From an uncultured Opitutaceae bacterium (GTDB taxonomy: Bacteria > Verrucomicrobiota > Verrucomicrobiia > Opitutales > Opitutaceae): DNA of 64,000 nucleotides. The stretch is from assembly GCA_937889545.1 (NCBI GenBank), contig CALAOT010000070.1, forward strand, positions 62,001-126,000. Reading direction: 5' to 3'. Made by a program: the position numbers and the translations under genes. The notes beneath the pieces are model-generated. The model searched no databases and was not told the origin of the DNA. It saw nothing but the letters and a program-made list of their open reading frames with translations. How positions within the stretch are numbered: position 1 is the first letter of the stretch; each line of letters begins with the position of its first letter. Shown here piece by piece: positions 46,410 to 58,408 of this stretch.

Positions 46410-47384
46410 ATGACCCCAAAATCCCGCAGAACCTGCACCGCCCTCGCCCTTGCCCTGGCATGCGCCGCGCCCGCGTACCCCTGGGGCGCGGAGGGCCACC
46501 GGGCCCTGGCGCTCGTCGCCGAGCAGAACCTGACCGCCGACGCGCGCAGCCACGTCGTGAAGATACTCGGCAGCGACGACCTGGCCTCGATCGCCGTCTA
46601 CATGGACGACCTGCGCTCCGCGCTGTTCCACACGGGCCCGCTCGGCGCCGATCCCGAGGCGCTCAGGTTCAACGCCGAATTCCCGCAGAACGGCCAGTGG
46701 CACTACGTCGACCTCCCGCTGGGCACGAATGCCTACGAGCCCGACGGGGCCTACTCCAACCCCAACGACGTGGTCCACATGGCCGGCGAGGCCGTGCGCG
46801 TCCTCGAGGGCGGCGGGGACAGGAGGATCTCGAAGCTCCAGGCGCTGCGCATGGTCGTCCACTTCGTGGGCGACGAGCACCAGCCGCTGCACATCGGCAA
46901 CGGGTTCTATGAGGTCGGCGCGGACGGGTCGGTGAAGCTCGTGACGGACCCCGGTGCCGCGAAGGACCTCCCCAACGACAAGGGCGGGAACGCGCTCTTC
47001 TACGGGCCCGGGCGCCTCGACGAGCTCCATGCCTACTGGGACATGGCGCTCGTCGCGAGGATCGCCGACACCGACCAGCCGGCGGAGCTTGCCAAGGTGC
47101 TTGAATCGAAGGTGGTTGCCGAAGGAGCGGCCTGGAAGAGCTCCGGCGACTACCACCGCTGGGCCGAGGCATGGGCGACGGAGAGCCTGGCGGCGGCGAG
47201 GACCGCCTATGAGGGGATCGCCTTCGGCGCGGAGACGCCCGACCCCAAGGGAGGGATCAAGAGTATAAAGATCACTATTCCCCCCCATTATGACGAGAAC
47301 TGCATCCCCTTGGCCGAGAAGCGCCTCGCACAGGCGGGTTTCCACCTCGCGGAGCTCCTGAACGCGATCCATTGGGCGGATTGA
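46410..47384 (+). CDS. Secreted S1/P1-type nuclease
   Basis: A zinc-dependent single-strand nuclease / 3'-nucleotidase, 324 residues. The signal peptide ends APAYP, so the mature protein begins WGAEGHR with Trp25 as N-terminal zinc ligand, as the family requires. Other ligands are visible: His30, an Asp near 66-67, His98 (QWHYVD), His151/Asp155/His161 (HFVGDEHQPLH) and His207/Asp211 (HAYWD), with spacings equal to P1 nuclease. ATG 46410 is preferred over TTG 46398, with a G-rich ribosome site upstream. It is the first gene of the GC-rich part and probably scavenges extracellular nucleic acid. Confidence 0.92.
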   Translation: MTPKSRRTCTALALALACAAPAYPWGAEGHRALALVAEQNLTADARSHVVKILGSDDLASIAVYMDDLRSALFHTGPLGADPEALRFNAEFPQNGQWHYVDLPLGTNAYEPDGAYSNPNDVVHMAGEAVRVLEGGGDRRISKLQALRMVVHFVGDEHQPLHIGNGFYEVGADGSVKLVTDPGAAKDLPNDKGGNALFYGPGRLDELHAYWDMALVARIADTDQPAELAKVLESKVVAEGAAWKSSGDYHRWAEAWATESLAAARTAYEGIAFGAETPDPKGGIKSIKITIPPHYDENCIPLAEKRLAQAGFHLAELLNAIHWAD

Positions 47385-47472
47385 GGCCGGCGGAGGCCAA
47401 AAAAGGACTGGCGCAAGTTTCGGGGGCCCCGCAACGTTGGGGCCGACCGTTTCTCAAAACCCTTCCCATAAG

Positions 47473-49862
<2,390 letters not shown>

Positions 49863-49890
<28 letters not shown>

Positions 49891-50681
49891 GGCGCAACCG
49901 GCGCCGCCAGCGAGCATTCCACCCGGACGGGCTCCGTCACGACGCGCCCGAAGATCGTCGTCAGCCCGGCGGACGCGGCGTCGCGCCCGCGCGTCGCCGC
50001 GACGATCATCCCCGGGGGTATCCCGTCCGTCGGGTCGAACAGCCTCCACTTCCCCCCGAGATAGGCCTCGAAGCAGGCGTGAAAGTCCATGGGCACGAGC
50101 CCGACCGCATAGCCGCCGACGTAGCGGGCGGGGATGGAAAGGGCCCGGCAGAGGGCGATCGCCAGGTGCGTGTAGTCGCGGCAGACGCCCCTTCGCGCCT
50201 GCCAGACGTCCCACGCCGACGTCCTAGTGTCCGTCGAGCCCGGGACGTACTCGATGTTCGCGTCCACCCAGCCGCAGATCGAGCGCACCTGCTCCGCCCG
50301 GTCCTCCACCTTCCCGAAAAGCTCCCAGGCGCCGGGCCCGAAGCGGTCGCTTTCGCAGTAGCGGCTGGGCAGGGTGTACGTGAGGATGGTCAGGGGCAGC
50401 CTGCCGGGCAGGTCCGCCGGGACCGCCGCCGGCATCTCCGGCCGGTTGACGTCGACGACCGCCGAATACACGAGCTCGAACGGCCCGCTGCGGGCCTCCG
50501 CGCGCAGCACGCGCTCCCCCTTCGAAGTCGTGGCGATCTCGGTCGGGACCTCGGGCGCGCAGAGGATCGCCTCGGAAATCAGCTGCTGCTGGGTGTCGGT
50601 GTTCGCCAGGACGTTGAAGGTGAACGCGGCGCTCGGCGCCACGACCTGGTAGCGCAGCGTGCAGCCGACGGAGATATTCAT
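49863..50681 (-). CDS. Transglutaminase-like cysteine protease-fold protein
   Basis: 272 residues from ATG 50681; the open frame starts at 50801 but the first 40 codons look non-coding. The N-terminal part is a beta domain. The transglutaminase-like core shows the triad Cys (ARRGVCRDYTHLAIAL), His (DFHACFEAYLGG) and Asp (WRLFDPTDGIPP). Such cytoplasmic proteins (COG1305) are taken to be proteases or amide-cleaving enzymes, and substrates are unknown. It runs tail-to-tail into the pyrophosphatase gene with a 28-base overlap. Confidence 0.83.
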
Positions 50682-50884
50682 CTCCGCAGAATCTGGATGC
50701 ACCGGGCCCGGTCCGCAATCCCCGGGTTGCCGCCAGCTCCGGCGCCGGGCCCGAATCTCCCCAAAATGCCCATGTGGCTTCCCGCTATGCACTTGGGGCA
50801 ACCCTGGCTGCGGGCGGGCGGCGGCCTCCCCGGCTCCAAGTTTTATTGCTTCTCCTCACCCCCGTGCGCCGTAATCCTTGGGCG

Positions 50885-52969
50885 ATGAGCGAACCCGCCC
50901 AGGAACATGGCCGCATGAAGTGGGAGATGTTCGCCCTGTCCTTCACGGCCCTTTTCCTGGAGATGATGGTGATCCGCTGGGTGCCCTCCGTGGTGCACCT
51001 GGTCGCGTACTATGCCAACCTCATGCTGCTCAGCTCGTTCCTCGGCCTCGGTGCCGGGGCGATGGCCGGCGGCAGGAAGTGGAATCTCTTCGGGTGGTTC
51101 CCCGCGTTTCTCGCGTGCGACATCGGCATGCTCCTCCTGGACCGGAACACGGTGCTGGGGACGTCCGCCAGCGAGGCCCATTTCTTCCAGCTGCCCCCGT
51201 CGATGCTCCACGCGTTTGTCCTGGTCCGGATCTTCGGGATGAACGCCCTCCTGTTCGTCCCGCTGGGCCAGCGGATGGGCGTCCTGTTCAACTCGCTGCC
51301 GCGCCTGACGGCCTACGCATGGGACCTCGCCGGGAGCCTGTCCGGCACGCTGTGCTTCGGCCTGTTCTCCTTGAAGCTGTTCTCGCCGGTGCTGGGCATG
51401 GCGGGCGTCATGCTCATCTACCTGGTGATCGCACGGCGGCGCCTGTGGCTCACCGCCGTCCCGGTGTTCGCCGCCGTCCTGACCGCGATCGTCTGGAACA
51501 GCGACGGGAGGGCCATCTGGTCCCCCTATTACTACATCACGGTCAACCGGCTTGAGACGCCCGACGCGTCCGAGTCCGCGCCGCCGCCGGACCTGCTGAC
51601 GAGGCGCGATCCCCCCGTGTACTTGGTGAAGGTGAACCAGTTTGGGTACCACTATGACGCGGCGCTCGACTCGCGGCTCTACACCCCGGGGACGCAGGCG
51701 GCCGACTACATCAGCTGGCTCGAGCTGCAGTACGGCCTTCCCTATTCCGTCTGCGGCGGGCGCGACCGGATCCTGGTCGTCGGCGCCGGCGGGGGCCTCG
51801 ACGTGGAGGCGGCCCTGGCGGCCGGGGCGAGGCATGTCGACGCCGTGGAGATCGACCCGGCCATCATCGACATTTCCCGGCGGTTCAACGCGGGCGCGCC
51901 CTATTCCGACCCGAGGGTGTCGGTCCACGTCGACGACGCCCGCTCGTATCTCGCGAAGGCGAGGCCCGGGTACGATCTCGTGGTCTTCGGCTTCCTCGAT
52001 TCGCAGGCGCTCTTCAGCACGATGAACAACGTCCGCCTGGACGGGTACGTCTACACGGTCGAGAGCATGCGCTCGGCGTTCCGGCTCCTGAACGACCACG
52101 GGATGCTCACGCTCTCATTCTTCCTGGGAAGGCCCTGGCTCGGGCCGAAGCTCCACGAGCTGGTGGCCGAGGCCACGGGCCGGGAGCCGACCACCTACCT
52201 TGATGCCCGGCAGAAGACACTGATCCTGTGCGTTTCCAGGGACGCCCATCTCGCGATGCCGGAGAACGTGGGCCATTTCTACCACCAGGGCTACGTCAAG
52301 CTGCCGAACATCGACCTGCCGACGGACGACTGGCCCTTCCTGTACCTGATCCGGAAGACCATCCCGTCCGACTACCTGGTCGCCATAGGAAGCCTGCTGG
52401 CCTTCTCCATCGCGGCGGTCGCCAGCCTGAGGCGGCGCTCGTTCGGGCGCTCGGACATCCATTTCGGGCTCCTCGGCATGGGCTTTCTGCTGCTCGAGAC
52501 AAAGGGCATCAGCGATTCCACGCTGTTCTTCGGCGCCACGTGGTTCGTCACGATGATCGTCGTGGCGGGCGTCCTCTTCATGGTGATAGGCGCGAACCTT
52601 GCGGCGGAGCGACTCAGGGGCTTCTCGTTCTGGATGTACGCCCCGCTCTTCGCGATCCTCGTCCTGCTCCTCGTCGTGCCGCGGGAGCACGTCCTCGAAT
52701 TTGACTTCGCGGGCCGCCTGCTGTGGACGCTGCTCGTCGTCCCGCTGCCCGTCTTCTTCGCAGGGATCATCTTCTCGACGACGTTCCGCGACGCGCAGTT
52801 CCCCTCGGCGGCCTTCGGCGCCAACCTGATCGGGGCGATGCTCGGGGGGTTCTGCGAGTACCTGGGCATGGCCGTCGGCAACCACCGGCTCTCGATGCTC
52901 GTCATCATCTCCTACCTGGGGAGCCTGCTCGTCCTGGCAACCACCAGGCGCCTCGGCCGGCCCGTCTAG
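50885..52969 (+). CDS. Membrane-embedded spermidine-synthase-like protein, copy 1
   Basis: 694 residues: seven or so membrane helices (1-~210), a soluble SAM-type domain (~230-490), then about seven more helices. The SAM motif is RILVVGAGGGLDVEAALAAG with acidic VEIDP, and YDLVVFGFLDSQALFS supplies the catalytic-site Asp of the aminopropyltransferase/methyltransferase fold. Fused membrane-SpeE proteins are widespread; whether they make polyamines is not known. ATG 50885 is chosen; upstream codons are leader-like. It is followed directly by a close paralog. Confidence 0.8.
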   Translation: MSEPAQEHGRMKWEMFALSFTALFLEMMVIRWVPSVVHLVAYYANLMLLSSFLGLGAGAMAGGRKWNLFGWFPAFLACDIGMLLLDRNTVLGTSASEAHFFQLPPSMLHAFVLVRIFGMNALLFVPLGQRMGVLFNSLPRLTAYAWDLAGSLSGTLCFGLFSLKLFSPVLGMAGVMLIYLVIARRRLWLTAVPVFAAVLTAIVWNSDGRAIWSPYYYITVNRLETPDASESAPPPDLLTRRDPPVYLVKVNQFGYHYDAALDSRLYTPGTQAADYISWLELQYGLPYSVCGGRDRILVVGAGGGLDVEAALAAGARHVDAVEIDPAIIDISRRFNAGAPYSDPRVSVHVDDARSYLAKARPGYDLVVFGFLDSQALFSTMNNVRLDGYVYTVESMRSAFRLLNDHGMLTLSFFLGRPWLGPKLHELVAEATGREPTTYLDARQKTLILCVSRDAHLAMPENVGHFYHQGYVKLPNIDLPTDDWPFLYLIRKTIPSDYLVAIGSLLAFSIAAVASLRRRSFGRSDIHFGLLGMGFLLLETKGISDSTLFFGATWFVTMIVVAGVLFMVIGANLAAERLRGFSFWMYAPLFAILVLLLVVPREHVLEFDFAGRLLWTLLVVPLPVFFAGIIFSTTFRDAQFPSAAFGANLIGAMLGGFCEYLGMAVGNHRLSMLVIISYLGSLLVLATTRRLGRPV

Positions 52970-53024
52970 GCCCGCATGCTTTTTTTGTTCCACCCGCTGG
53001 CCTCCGCGCGGTAATCATTGCGCG

Positions 53025-55106
53025 ATGATCCAGGATTCCAAGGACAAGAGCCGCATGAAACGGGAGATGTTCGCCCTGTCCTTCACGGCCCTCTTCCTGG
53101 AGATGATGGTGATCCGCTGGGTGCCCTCCGTCGTGCACCTGGTCGCGTATTACGCCAACCTCATGCTGCTCAGCTCCTTCCTCGGCCTCGGGGCCGGGGC
53201 GATGGCCAGCGGAAGAAAATGGAACCTCTTCGGCTGGTTTCCGGTATTCCTGGCATGCCAGATCGGGACGCTGCTGCTCTGCCGCAATTCCGTATTGGGC
53301 AGCACTGCGAACGAGGCGCGTTTCTACCAGCTGGCCCCATCGACGCTCAACGGCATCGTCCTTGTCTGGGTTTTCGCGATCAATGCCCTCCTGTTCGTCC
53401 CGCTGGGCCAGAGGATGGGTGTGCTGTTCAATTCGCTGCCACGGCTGACGGCCTATGCCTGGGACCTCGCCGGAAGCCTGTCCGGCACGCTGTGCTTCGG
53501 CCTGTTCTCCCTCAGGCTGTTCTCGCCCGCGCTGGGAATGGCGGGGGTCATGTTCATCTACCTGATGCTGTCGGCGCGGCGCAGGTGGCTCCTCGAGGTC
53601 CCGGTGTTTGCCGCCGTCCTCGCCGCAATCGTCTGGAACAGCGACCCGAACGCCATCTGGTCGCCCTATTACTACATCACGGTCAGCCGGTATGACTCGC
53701 CGAACGCGACCGTGTCCGCGCCGCCGCCCGACCTGCTGACGATGCGGGACCCCCCGATCTACAGCGTCAATGTCAACCAGTTTGGGTATCATCTGGACGC
53801 GGCGCTCGACCCGGCCGCATACACCCCCGGAACGAGGTCGGCCGAGACAATAACCGCGTTCTGGCTGCAGTACCATCTTCCCTACGCCCTCTGCACGGGG
53901 CGCGACCGGATCCTGGTGGTGGGGGCGGGCGGGGGATGCGACGTGGAGGTGGCCCTGGCGGCCGGGGCGAAGCATGTGGAGGCCGTGGAAATCGACCCGT
54001 CCATCGTCAGGATCTCCCGGCGGTTCAACGCGGGCGCCCCATATTCGGATCCCAGGGTGTCGATCCATATCGACGACGCCCGCTCATATCTTGCGACGGC
54101 GAAGCCCGGGTACGACCTCGTGGTCTTCGGCTTTCTCGACTCGCAGGCCCTTTTCAGCAGCATGAACAACGTCCGGCTCGACGGGTACGTCTACACGGTC
54201 GAGGGCATCCGGACGGCGTATCAGCTTCTCAATGACCACGGGATGATGAGCCTGTCGTTTTTTCTCGGACGGCAATGGCTTGGCCCGAAGCTGTACCGGC
54301 TGGTGGCCGAAGCCACCGGCCGGGAGCCGGCGATGTTCCTCGACGGCACCGGGCAGAGGCTGATTCTCTGCGTCACGAAGGATGGACGTGCGCTTCCCGC
54401 CGACGCGGGCCAGATGCACCAATCTACCTATGGAAGGGGGCCGCAGGTCGACGTGCCGACCGACGACTGGCCGTTCCTCTACCTGATGAAGAGGACGATC
54501 CCGACCGACTACCTGATCGCCATCGCCAGCCTGCTTGGCTTCTCCATCGCGGCGGTCGCCTGCCTGAGGCGCGGGTCGTTCGGGCGCTCAGACGTCCACT
54601 TCGGGCTCCTGGGCACGGGTTTCCTGCTGCTCGAGACAAAGGGCATCAGCGACTCCACGCTGTTCTTCGGCGCCACGTGGTTCGTCACGATGGTCGTCGT
54701 GGCGGGCGTCCTTTTCATGGTGATCTGCGCGAACCTGGCAGCGGAGCGCCTCAGGGGCTTCTCGTTCTGGATGTACGCCCCGCTGTTCGCGGTCCTCGCC
54801 CTGCTCCTCGTCGTGCCGCGGGAGCACGTCCTCGAATATGACTTCGCGGGCCGCCTGCTCTGGACGCTGCTCGTCGTCCCGCTGCCCGTCTTCTTCGCGG
54901 GGATCATCTTCTCGCTGACGTTCCGCGACGCGCAGTTCCCCTCGGCGGCCTTCGGCGCAAACCTGATCGGGGCGATGCTCGGGGGGTTCTGCGAGTACCT
55001 GGGCATGGCCGTCGGCAACCACCGGCTCTCGATGCTCGTGATCATCGCCTATCTCGGGAGCATGCTCGCCCTCGCCTCCTCCAGGCGCCCGGGCCGGACG
55101 GCCTAG
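53025..55106 (+). CDS. Membrane-embedded spermidine-synthase-like protein, copy 2
   Basis: 693 residues, same architecture as the preceding gene: N-terminal helices, SAM domain with RILVVGAGGGCDVEVALAAG and YDLVVFGFLDSQALFS, C-terminal helices. DNA at the two ends (first ~120 bases and last ~500 bases) is nearly identical to copy 1, while the middle is much more different. Loops around residues 80-110 and 405-470 have diverged most, which may reflect different substrates. The gap is 55 bases, with a similar GCG-rich leader before the ATG. Confidence 0.8.
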   Translation: MIQDSKDKSRMKREMFALSFTALFLEMMVIRWVPSVVHLVAYYANLMLLSSFLGLGAGAMASGRKWNLFGWFPVFLACQIGTLLLCRNSVLGSTANEARFYQLAPSTLNGIVLVWVFAINALLFVPLGQRMGVLFNSLPRLTAYAWDLAGSLSGTLCFGLFSLRLFSPALGMAGVMFIYLMLSARRRWLLEVPVFAAVLAAIVWNSDPNAIWSPYYYITVSRYDSPNATVSAPPPDLLTMRDPPIYSVNVNQFGYHLDAALDPAAYTPGTRSAETITAFWLQYHLPYALCTGRDRILVVGAGGGCDVEVALAAGAKHVEAVEIDPSIVRISRRFNAGAPYSDPRVSIHIDDARSYLATAKPGYDLVVFGFLDSQALFSSMNNVRLDGYVYTVEGIRTAYQLLNDHGMMSLSFFLGRQWLGPKLYRLVAEATGREPAMFLDGTGQRLILCVTKDGRALPADAGQMHQSTYGRGPQVDVPTDDWPFLYLMKRTIPTDYLIAIASLLGFSIAAVACLRRGSFGRSDVHFGLLGTGFLLLETKGISDSTLFFGATWFVTMVVVAGVLFMVICANLAAERLRGFSFWMYAPLFAVLALLLVVPREHVLEYDFAGRLLWTLLVVPLPVFFAGIIFSLTFRDAQFPSAAFGANLIGAMLGGFCEYLGMAVGNHRLSMLVIIAYLGSMLALASSRRPGRTA

Positions 55107-55221
55107 GCCCGCAGGTCGCGGGTCCTTCGTCTCCGGCAGGACGGCAAAGCCCCACCGCGAACGACATCGCGGCGACGCAGGCCGGGAACCAGAGGCCGGC
55201 GGCCGAGCGGTGCCTGGTCGA
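55107..55221 (-). pseudogene. C-terminal remnant of an MFS transporter
   Basis: On the minus strand TRHRSAAGLWFPACVAAMSF followed by AVG, then after a frame change GFAVLPETKDPRPAG. The LWFP-x-V-A-x-M-x-F helix and the -LPETKDR-type ending are typical of the last helix and tail of MFS carriers of the metabolite:H+ symporter kind. Only about 40 residues remain and a frameshift separates the two parts. Confidence 0.5.
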
Positions 55222-55282
55222 CAATAGGAGGGGTTGGGGATGGCGGGGCCCTCCCGCGCCGCCCGGGAACCCGCCGGGCGCG

Positions 55283-56305
55283 TCAGGCCCGCGCGAGCAC
55301 GGGGATCGACTCGCGCTTGAGCTCGCGCATCATGAGGGACGATATCGCGTCGGCCGGGCGGCGCCCCTGGAAGAGGATAGCGTTCACCTCGACCAGGATC
55401 GGGGCGTCGATCTGCCTCTCGGCGCACAGCCCGGCGAACGAGCGGGTGGTCTCGTAGCCCTCGACGACCGTCCTGCGGCCCTCGAGCAGCTCCGCGATCC
55501 GGCGCCCCTCCCCCAACCTCTGGCCGAATTCCCGGTTGCGGCTCCACGCGCCGTGGCAGGTGGCCACCAGGTCGCCGAACCCGCTCAGCCCGTAGAAGGT
55601 CTCCCGGCGGGCGCCGAGCGAGACGCCGACGCGCACCATCTCGGCGACCGCGCGGGTGATGAGCGCCGCCTTCGCGTTGTCGCCGAGCCCCAGGCCGTCG
55701 CAGCAGCCCGCCGCGATCGCATAGATGTTCTTGAGGCTGCCGCCGTACTCGACGCCGGCGAGGTCGTCGGTCGTGTAGACGCGCAGGGTCGGCCCGCTGA
55801 TGGCTGCCTGCACCTCGGGGACGACGGACTCGTCCGCCTTCGCCGCGAGCACCATCGCGGCGGGCTGGCCGCGCGCGACCTCCGCCGCGTTGGTCGGCCC
55901 CGACAGGGCGCCGACCATCACGCCCGGCAGGGCCTCGGCCACCGCCTGCGACGGGCGCAGGTGGCTTCCGAGCTCGAGCCCCTTGGCCAGGCTGACGACG
56001 AGGCGGGGCGCGGCGCCGGCGGGGAGGGCGGCCCGGATATGATCCGCCGTCTCGCGCAGCGTCTGCACCGGGCAGGCGAGGAGGATGACATTGGCGCCCG
56101 CGAGGCCCTCGGCGAGCCCCGCGCAGACCTCCACGGAGGCCGGCACGGGGACGCCCGGGAGGTACTCGCGGTTCTCGCGGGCGGAGCCTATCGCCGCGGC
56201 CTGCTCCGGCCGCCTGGGGACGAGCGCGACGGCGCGCCCGCCCCTTGCGAGGTGCAGCGCGAACGCCGTGCCCCATGCCCCGGCTCCGACTACGCAGAAC
56301 TTCAT
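55283..56305 (-). CDS. gpsA: Glycerol-3-phosphate dehydrogenase [NAD(P)+]
   Basis: 340 residues, reducing dihydroxyacetone phosphate to sn-glycerol-3-phosphate for phospholipid synthesis. The Rossmann start is CVVGAGAWGTAFALHLA. Substrate and catalytic parts include SLAKGLE, LSGPTNAAEVARGQPAAMVL, the catalytic Lys in YGGSLKNIYAIAAG, and GLSGFGDLVATCHGAWSRN. The length is normal. It lies 33 bases downstream of lysA on the same strand and may be co-transcribed. Confidence 0.95.
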   Translation of the reverse strand: MKFCVVGAGAWGTAFALHLARGGRAVALVPRRPEQAAAIGSARENREYLPGVPVPASVEVCAGLAEGLAGANVILLACPVQTLRETADHIRAALPAGAAPRLVVSLAKGLELGSHLRPSQAVAEALPGVMVGALSGPTNAAEVARGQPAAMVLAAKADESVVPEVQAAISGPTLRVYTTDDLAGVEYGGSLKNIYAIAAGCCDGLGLGDNAKAALITRAVAEMVRVGVSLGARRETFYGLSGFGDLVATCHGAWSRNREFGQRLGEGRRIAELLEGRRTVVEGYETTRSFAGLCAERQIDAPILVEVNAILFQGRRPADAISSLMMRELKRESIPVLARA

Positions 56306-56338
56306 GGGGGAGTATTAACCGGACCCGGGAGGGCCTTG

Positions 56339-57643
56339 CTACTTCAAAAACGCGGGAATCTTCTCGTTGGCGACCATCTGCTCGAACGTCTCGCGCGCGG
56401 TGACCTGCTCGAACGCGCTGCCCATGACGAGCACCTCGGCGGGGATGGGGCGCGTGTTGTAGCGGCTCGCCATCACGTGGCCGTAGGCCCCGGCGCTCAT
56501 GAACGCCAGGTACTCGCCCTCTCCGAGCTCCTGGATCTGCCGGTCCTTGGCGAAGCAGTCGGCGGACTCGCAGATCGGGCCGACGATGTCGGCCACGAGC
56601 GCCCGGCGCGTCGTGTCGCGGCGCAGGGGGACGATCTCGTGGAACGCATCGTACATGGCCGGCCTGATGAGGTCGTTCATCGCGGCGTCCACGATGAGGA
56701 AATTCCTGCCCTGGCCGCGCTTCAGGTACTCGACGCGGGACAGGAGGACGCCGGCGTTGGCCACCATGGAGCGGCCCGGCTCGAGGAGCACCCTGAGCCC
56801 GAGCGCCTTGAGCATCGGCGCGAGCGCCGCCCCGTAGGCCCCGGAGGTCAGCGGCCGCTTGCCCTCCGGCTGCGTCTCCCACCACGAGAACGGCCCGCTC
56901 GCCAGTGCGTCGCGGTAGACGACCCCGATCCCGCCGCCGATGGAGATGTAGGAAATCCCCCGGCGCTCCTTCAGGTCGGCGGCCAGCGGGGCGAGCTTCT
57001 CGAGCGCCTCGACGAACGGGGCGACCTCGGTGATCTGCGAGCCGATGTGGGTCTGGATCCCCTTGATCGCGATGTTGGGGTACTTCGACGCCGCCTCGTA
57101 CGCCGCGGCGGCCTGCCGTATCGGGATGCCGAACTTGCTGGCGCTCGTCCCGGTCGTGATCTTCGCATGGGTGTTCGCGTCGACGTCGGGGTTGACCCGG
57201 AGCGCGATCGGCGCCCTCACGCCCAGCTTGCCCGCGACGTGGTTCAAGCGCCCGAGCTCTGGCTCGCTCTCGACGTGGAACGAGAAGATGCCCGCCTCCA
57301 GGGCCAGCCGGATCTCCGCGTCCGTCTTGCCGACGCCCGCGAACACGCTCTCCTTCACGCTGGCGCCCGCCGCGAGCACGCGGCGCATCTCGCCCGCGCT
57401 CACGAAGTCGAAGGCGGAGCCCAGGTTGGACAAGTGCCTCACCACCGCCAAGTTGGAGTTAGCCTTGAGCGAGTAGCAGACCCGGACGTCGAGCCCCGGC
57501 ATGCTGCCGACGAGCCGCGCGTAGTTGTCGGCGATCGTCGCGGCGCTGTACACGTAGGTCGGCGTCCCGTAGAGCCGGGCGACCTCCGCGAGATCCACGG
57601 ATTCACAGTGGAGGTTCTGGCCCGCGTAGCGAAAGTGGTGCAT
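56339..57643 (-). CDS. lysA: Diaminopimelate decarboxylase
   Basis: 434 residues, PLP-dependent alanine-racemase-type barrel, making L-lysine from meso-diaminopimelate. The cofactor Lys is in VCYSLKANSNLAVV. The glycine-rich phosphate site is SIGGGIGVVY, and the C-terminal domain has GPICESADCFAKDR with the cross-subunit catalytic Cys and MSAGAYGHVMASRYN. Length and motifs are all regular. The start is ATG 57643. Confidence 0.95.
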   Translation of the reverse strand: MHHFRYAGQNLHCESVDLAEVARLYGTPTYVYSAATIADNYARLVGSMPGLDVRVCYSLKANSNLAVVRHLSNLGSAFDFVSAGEMRRVLAAGASVKESVFAGVGKTDAEIRLALEAGIFSFHVESEPELGRLNHVAGKLGVRAPIALRVNPDVDANTHAKITTGTSASKFGIPIRQAAAAYEAASKYPNIAIKGIQTHIGSQITEVAPFVEALEKLAPLAADLKERRGISYISIGGGIGVVYRDALASGPFSWWETQPEGKRPLTSGAYGAALAPMLKALGLRVLLEPGRSMVANAGVLLSRVEYLKRGQGRNFLIVDAAMNDLIRPAMYDAFHEIVPLRRDTTRRALVADIVGPICESADCFAKDRQIQELGEGEYLAFMSAGAYGHVMASRYNTRPIPAEVLVMGSAFEQVTARETFEQMVANEKIPAFLK

Positions 57644-57747
57644 GGATGGCGAGCGCGACTCTGATAAAAAGCCGTCAAAGGTCGAGTCTGGCGAGATTCA
57701 CCTTGAAAAAACCGCCCCAAGGCGCGGATAGTGGCTGCGTTAGCTCG

Positions 57748-58002
57748 ATGCCAACTCCGCTGAGTCGCCTCTTCCACCGCCCCGCCATCCGCTTCGGACT
57801 GGCCACCGACCCCCGCGGGAAGTTCCGGGACCCCCGCTTCGTGAGCTTCATCGCGGAGAGCAACCGGAAGACGCTCAACACCGATTTCCAGGACGCGGTC
57901 CTCAGGGGCCGCAAGCTCCTGAGGTATGCGCTCGTAGCCGCCCTCGCCTGCGCCGGAGCCTGGGTCGTTCTCGAGAGCGCGCACGCGCTCTCGATGTTCT
58001 GA
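57748..58002 (+). CDS. Small membrane protein of unknown function
   Basis: 84 residues from ATG 57748. The first 55 are basic and polar (RLFHRPAIRFGLATDPRGKF), followed by a single C-terminal helix LVAALACAGAWVVLE. It is a likely tail-anchored inner-membrane protein. No family recognised. It is divergent from lysA and ends at the base just before the convergent 77-residue gene. Confidence 0.5.
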   Translation: MPTPLSRLFHRPAIRFGLATDPRGKFRDPRFVSFIAESNRKTLNTDFQDAVLRGRKLLRYALVAALACAGAWVVLESAHALSMF

Positions 58003-58236
58003 TCAGGCGGCGTCGCGCAGGGTGTCCTCGGGGCGGCCGGCCCCGTCGAACGGGATGACCCTGGATTTCGCCCGCAGCGGCTCCAGGTTCCTGCCGTAGT
58101 CCGCGACGGCGACCGAGATGATGCCCGCGACCGAGAAGGCGATGGTCGCGGCGACGGCGCTCGCGGCCAGGAGGGCCAGGGCCCCGGTCACGGCCAGGAA
58201 TGCGAGGATGGGAAGGGTGCTGTTCTTCATGTTCAT
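58003..58236 (-). CDS. 77-residue two-helix membrane protein, copy A of a tandem triplet
   Basis: Starts MNMKNSTLPILAFLAV, with two hydrophobic segments (about 8-26 and 28-42), then ADYGRNLEPLRAKSRVIPF and a hydrophilic tail ending RDAA. It is the same length as the two genes upstream and about half identical to them. The first helix could be a signal sequence (cleavage near AVAA) rather than an anchor. No known family; function unknown. Confidence 0.65.
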   Translation of the reverse strand: MNMKNSTLPILAFLAVTGALALLAASAVAATIAFSVAGIISVAVADYGRNLEPLRAKSRVIPFDGAGRPEDTLRDAA

Positions 58237-58408
58237 TTGGATTTGTCGGTTACTATGACCCCACAGTACCCCTCCTTCTGCGGGAGTTGCCCCAGATTTT
58301 GATGAGCGGGCTTCTTGGCGGACAGGCGGAGCAGGGCGCCCACCCAACCGTTCCCGCGACGGGCCTCGGCGGCCGGGAAGGCGCGCAGGCCGGGTCCCGG
58401 CAATCGGA

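Noticed and set aside
54588-56885. 765-codon minus-strand frame over the second spermidine-synthase-like gene, gpsA and lysA
   Set aside because: Shadow frame of GC-rich DNA; only its short passage at 55107-55140 carries a meaningful MFS tail, annotated separately.
55553-57664. 703-codon plus-strand frame opposite gpsA and lysA
   Set aside because: Antisense shadow with Arg/Val/Asp-rich low-complexity translation; gpsA and lysA have complete motifs on the minus strand.
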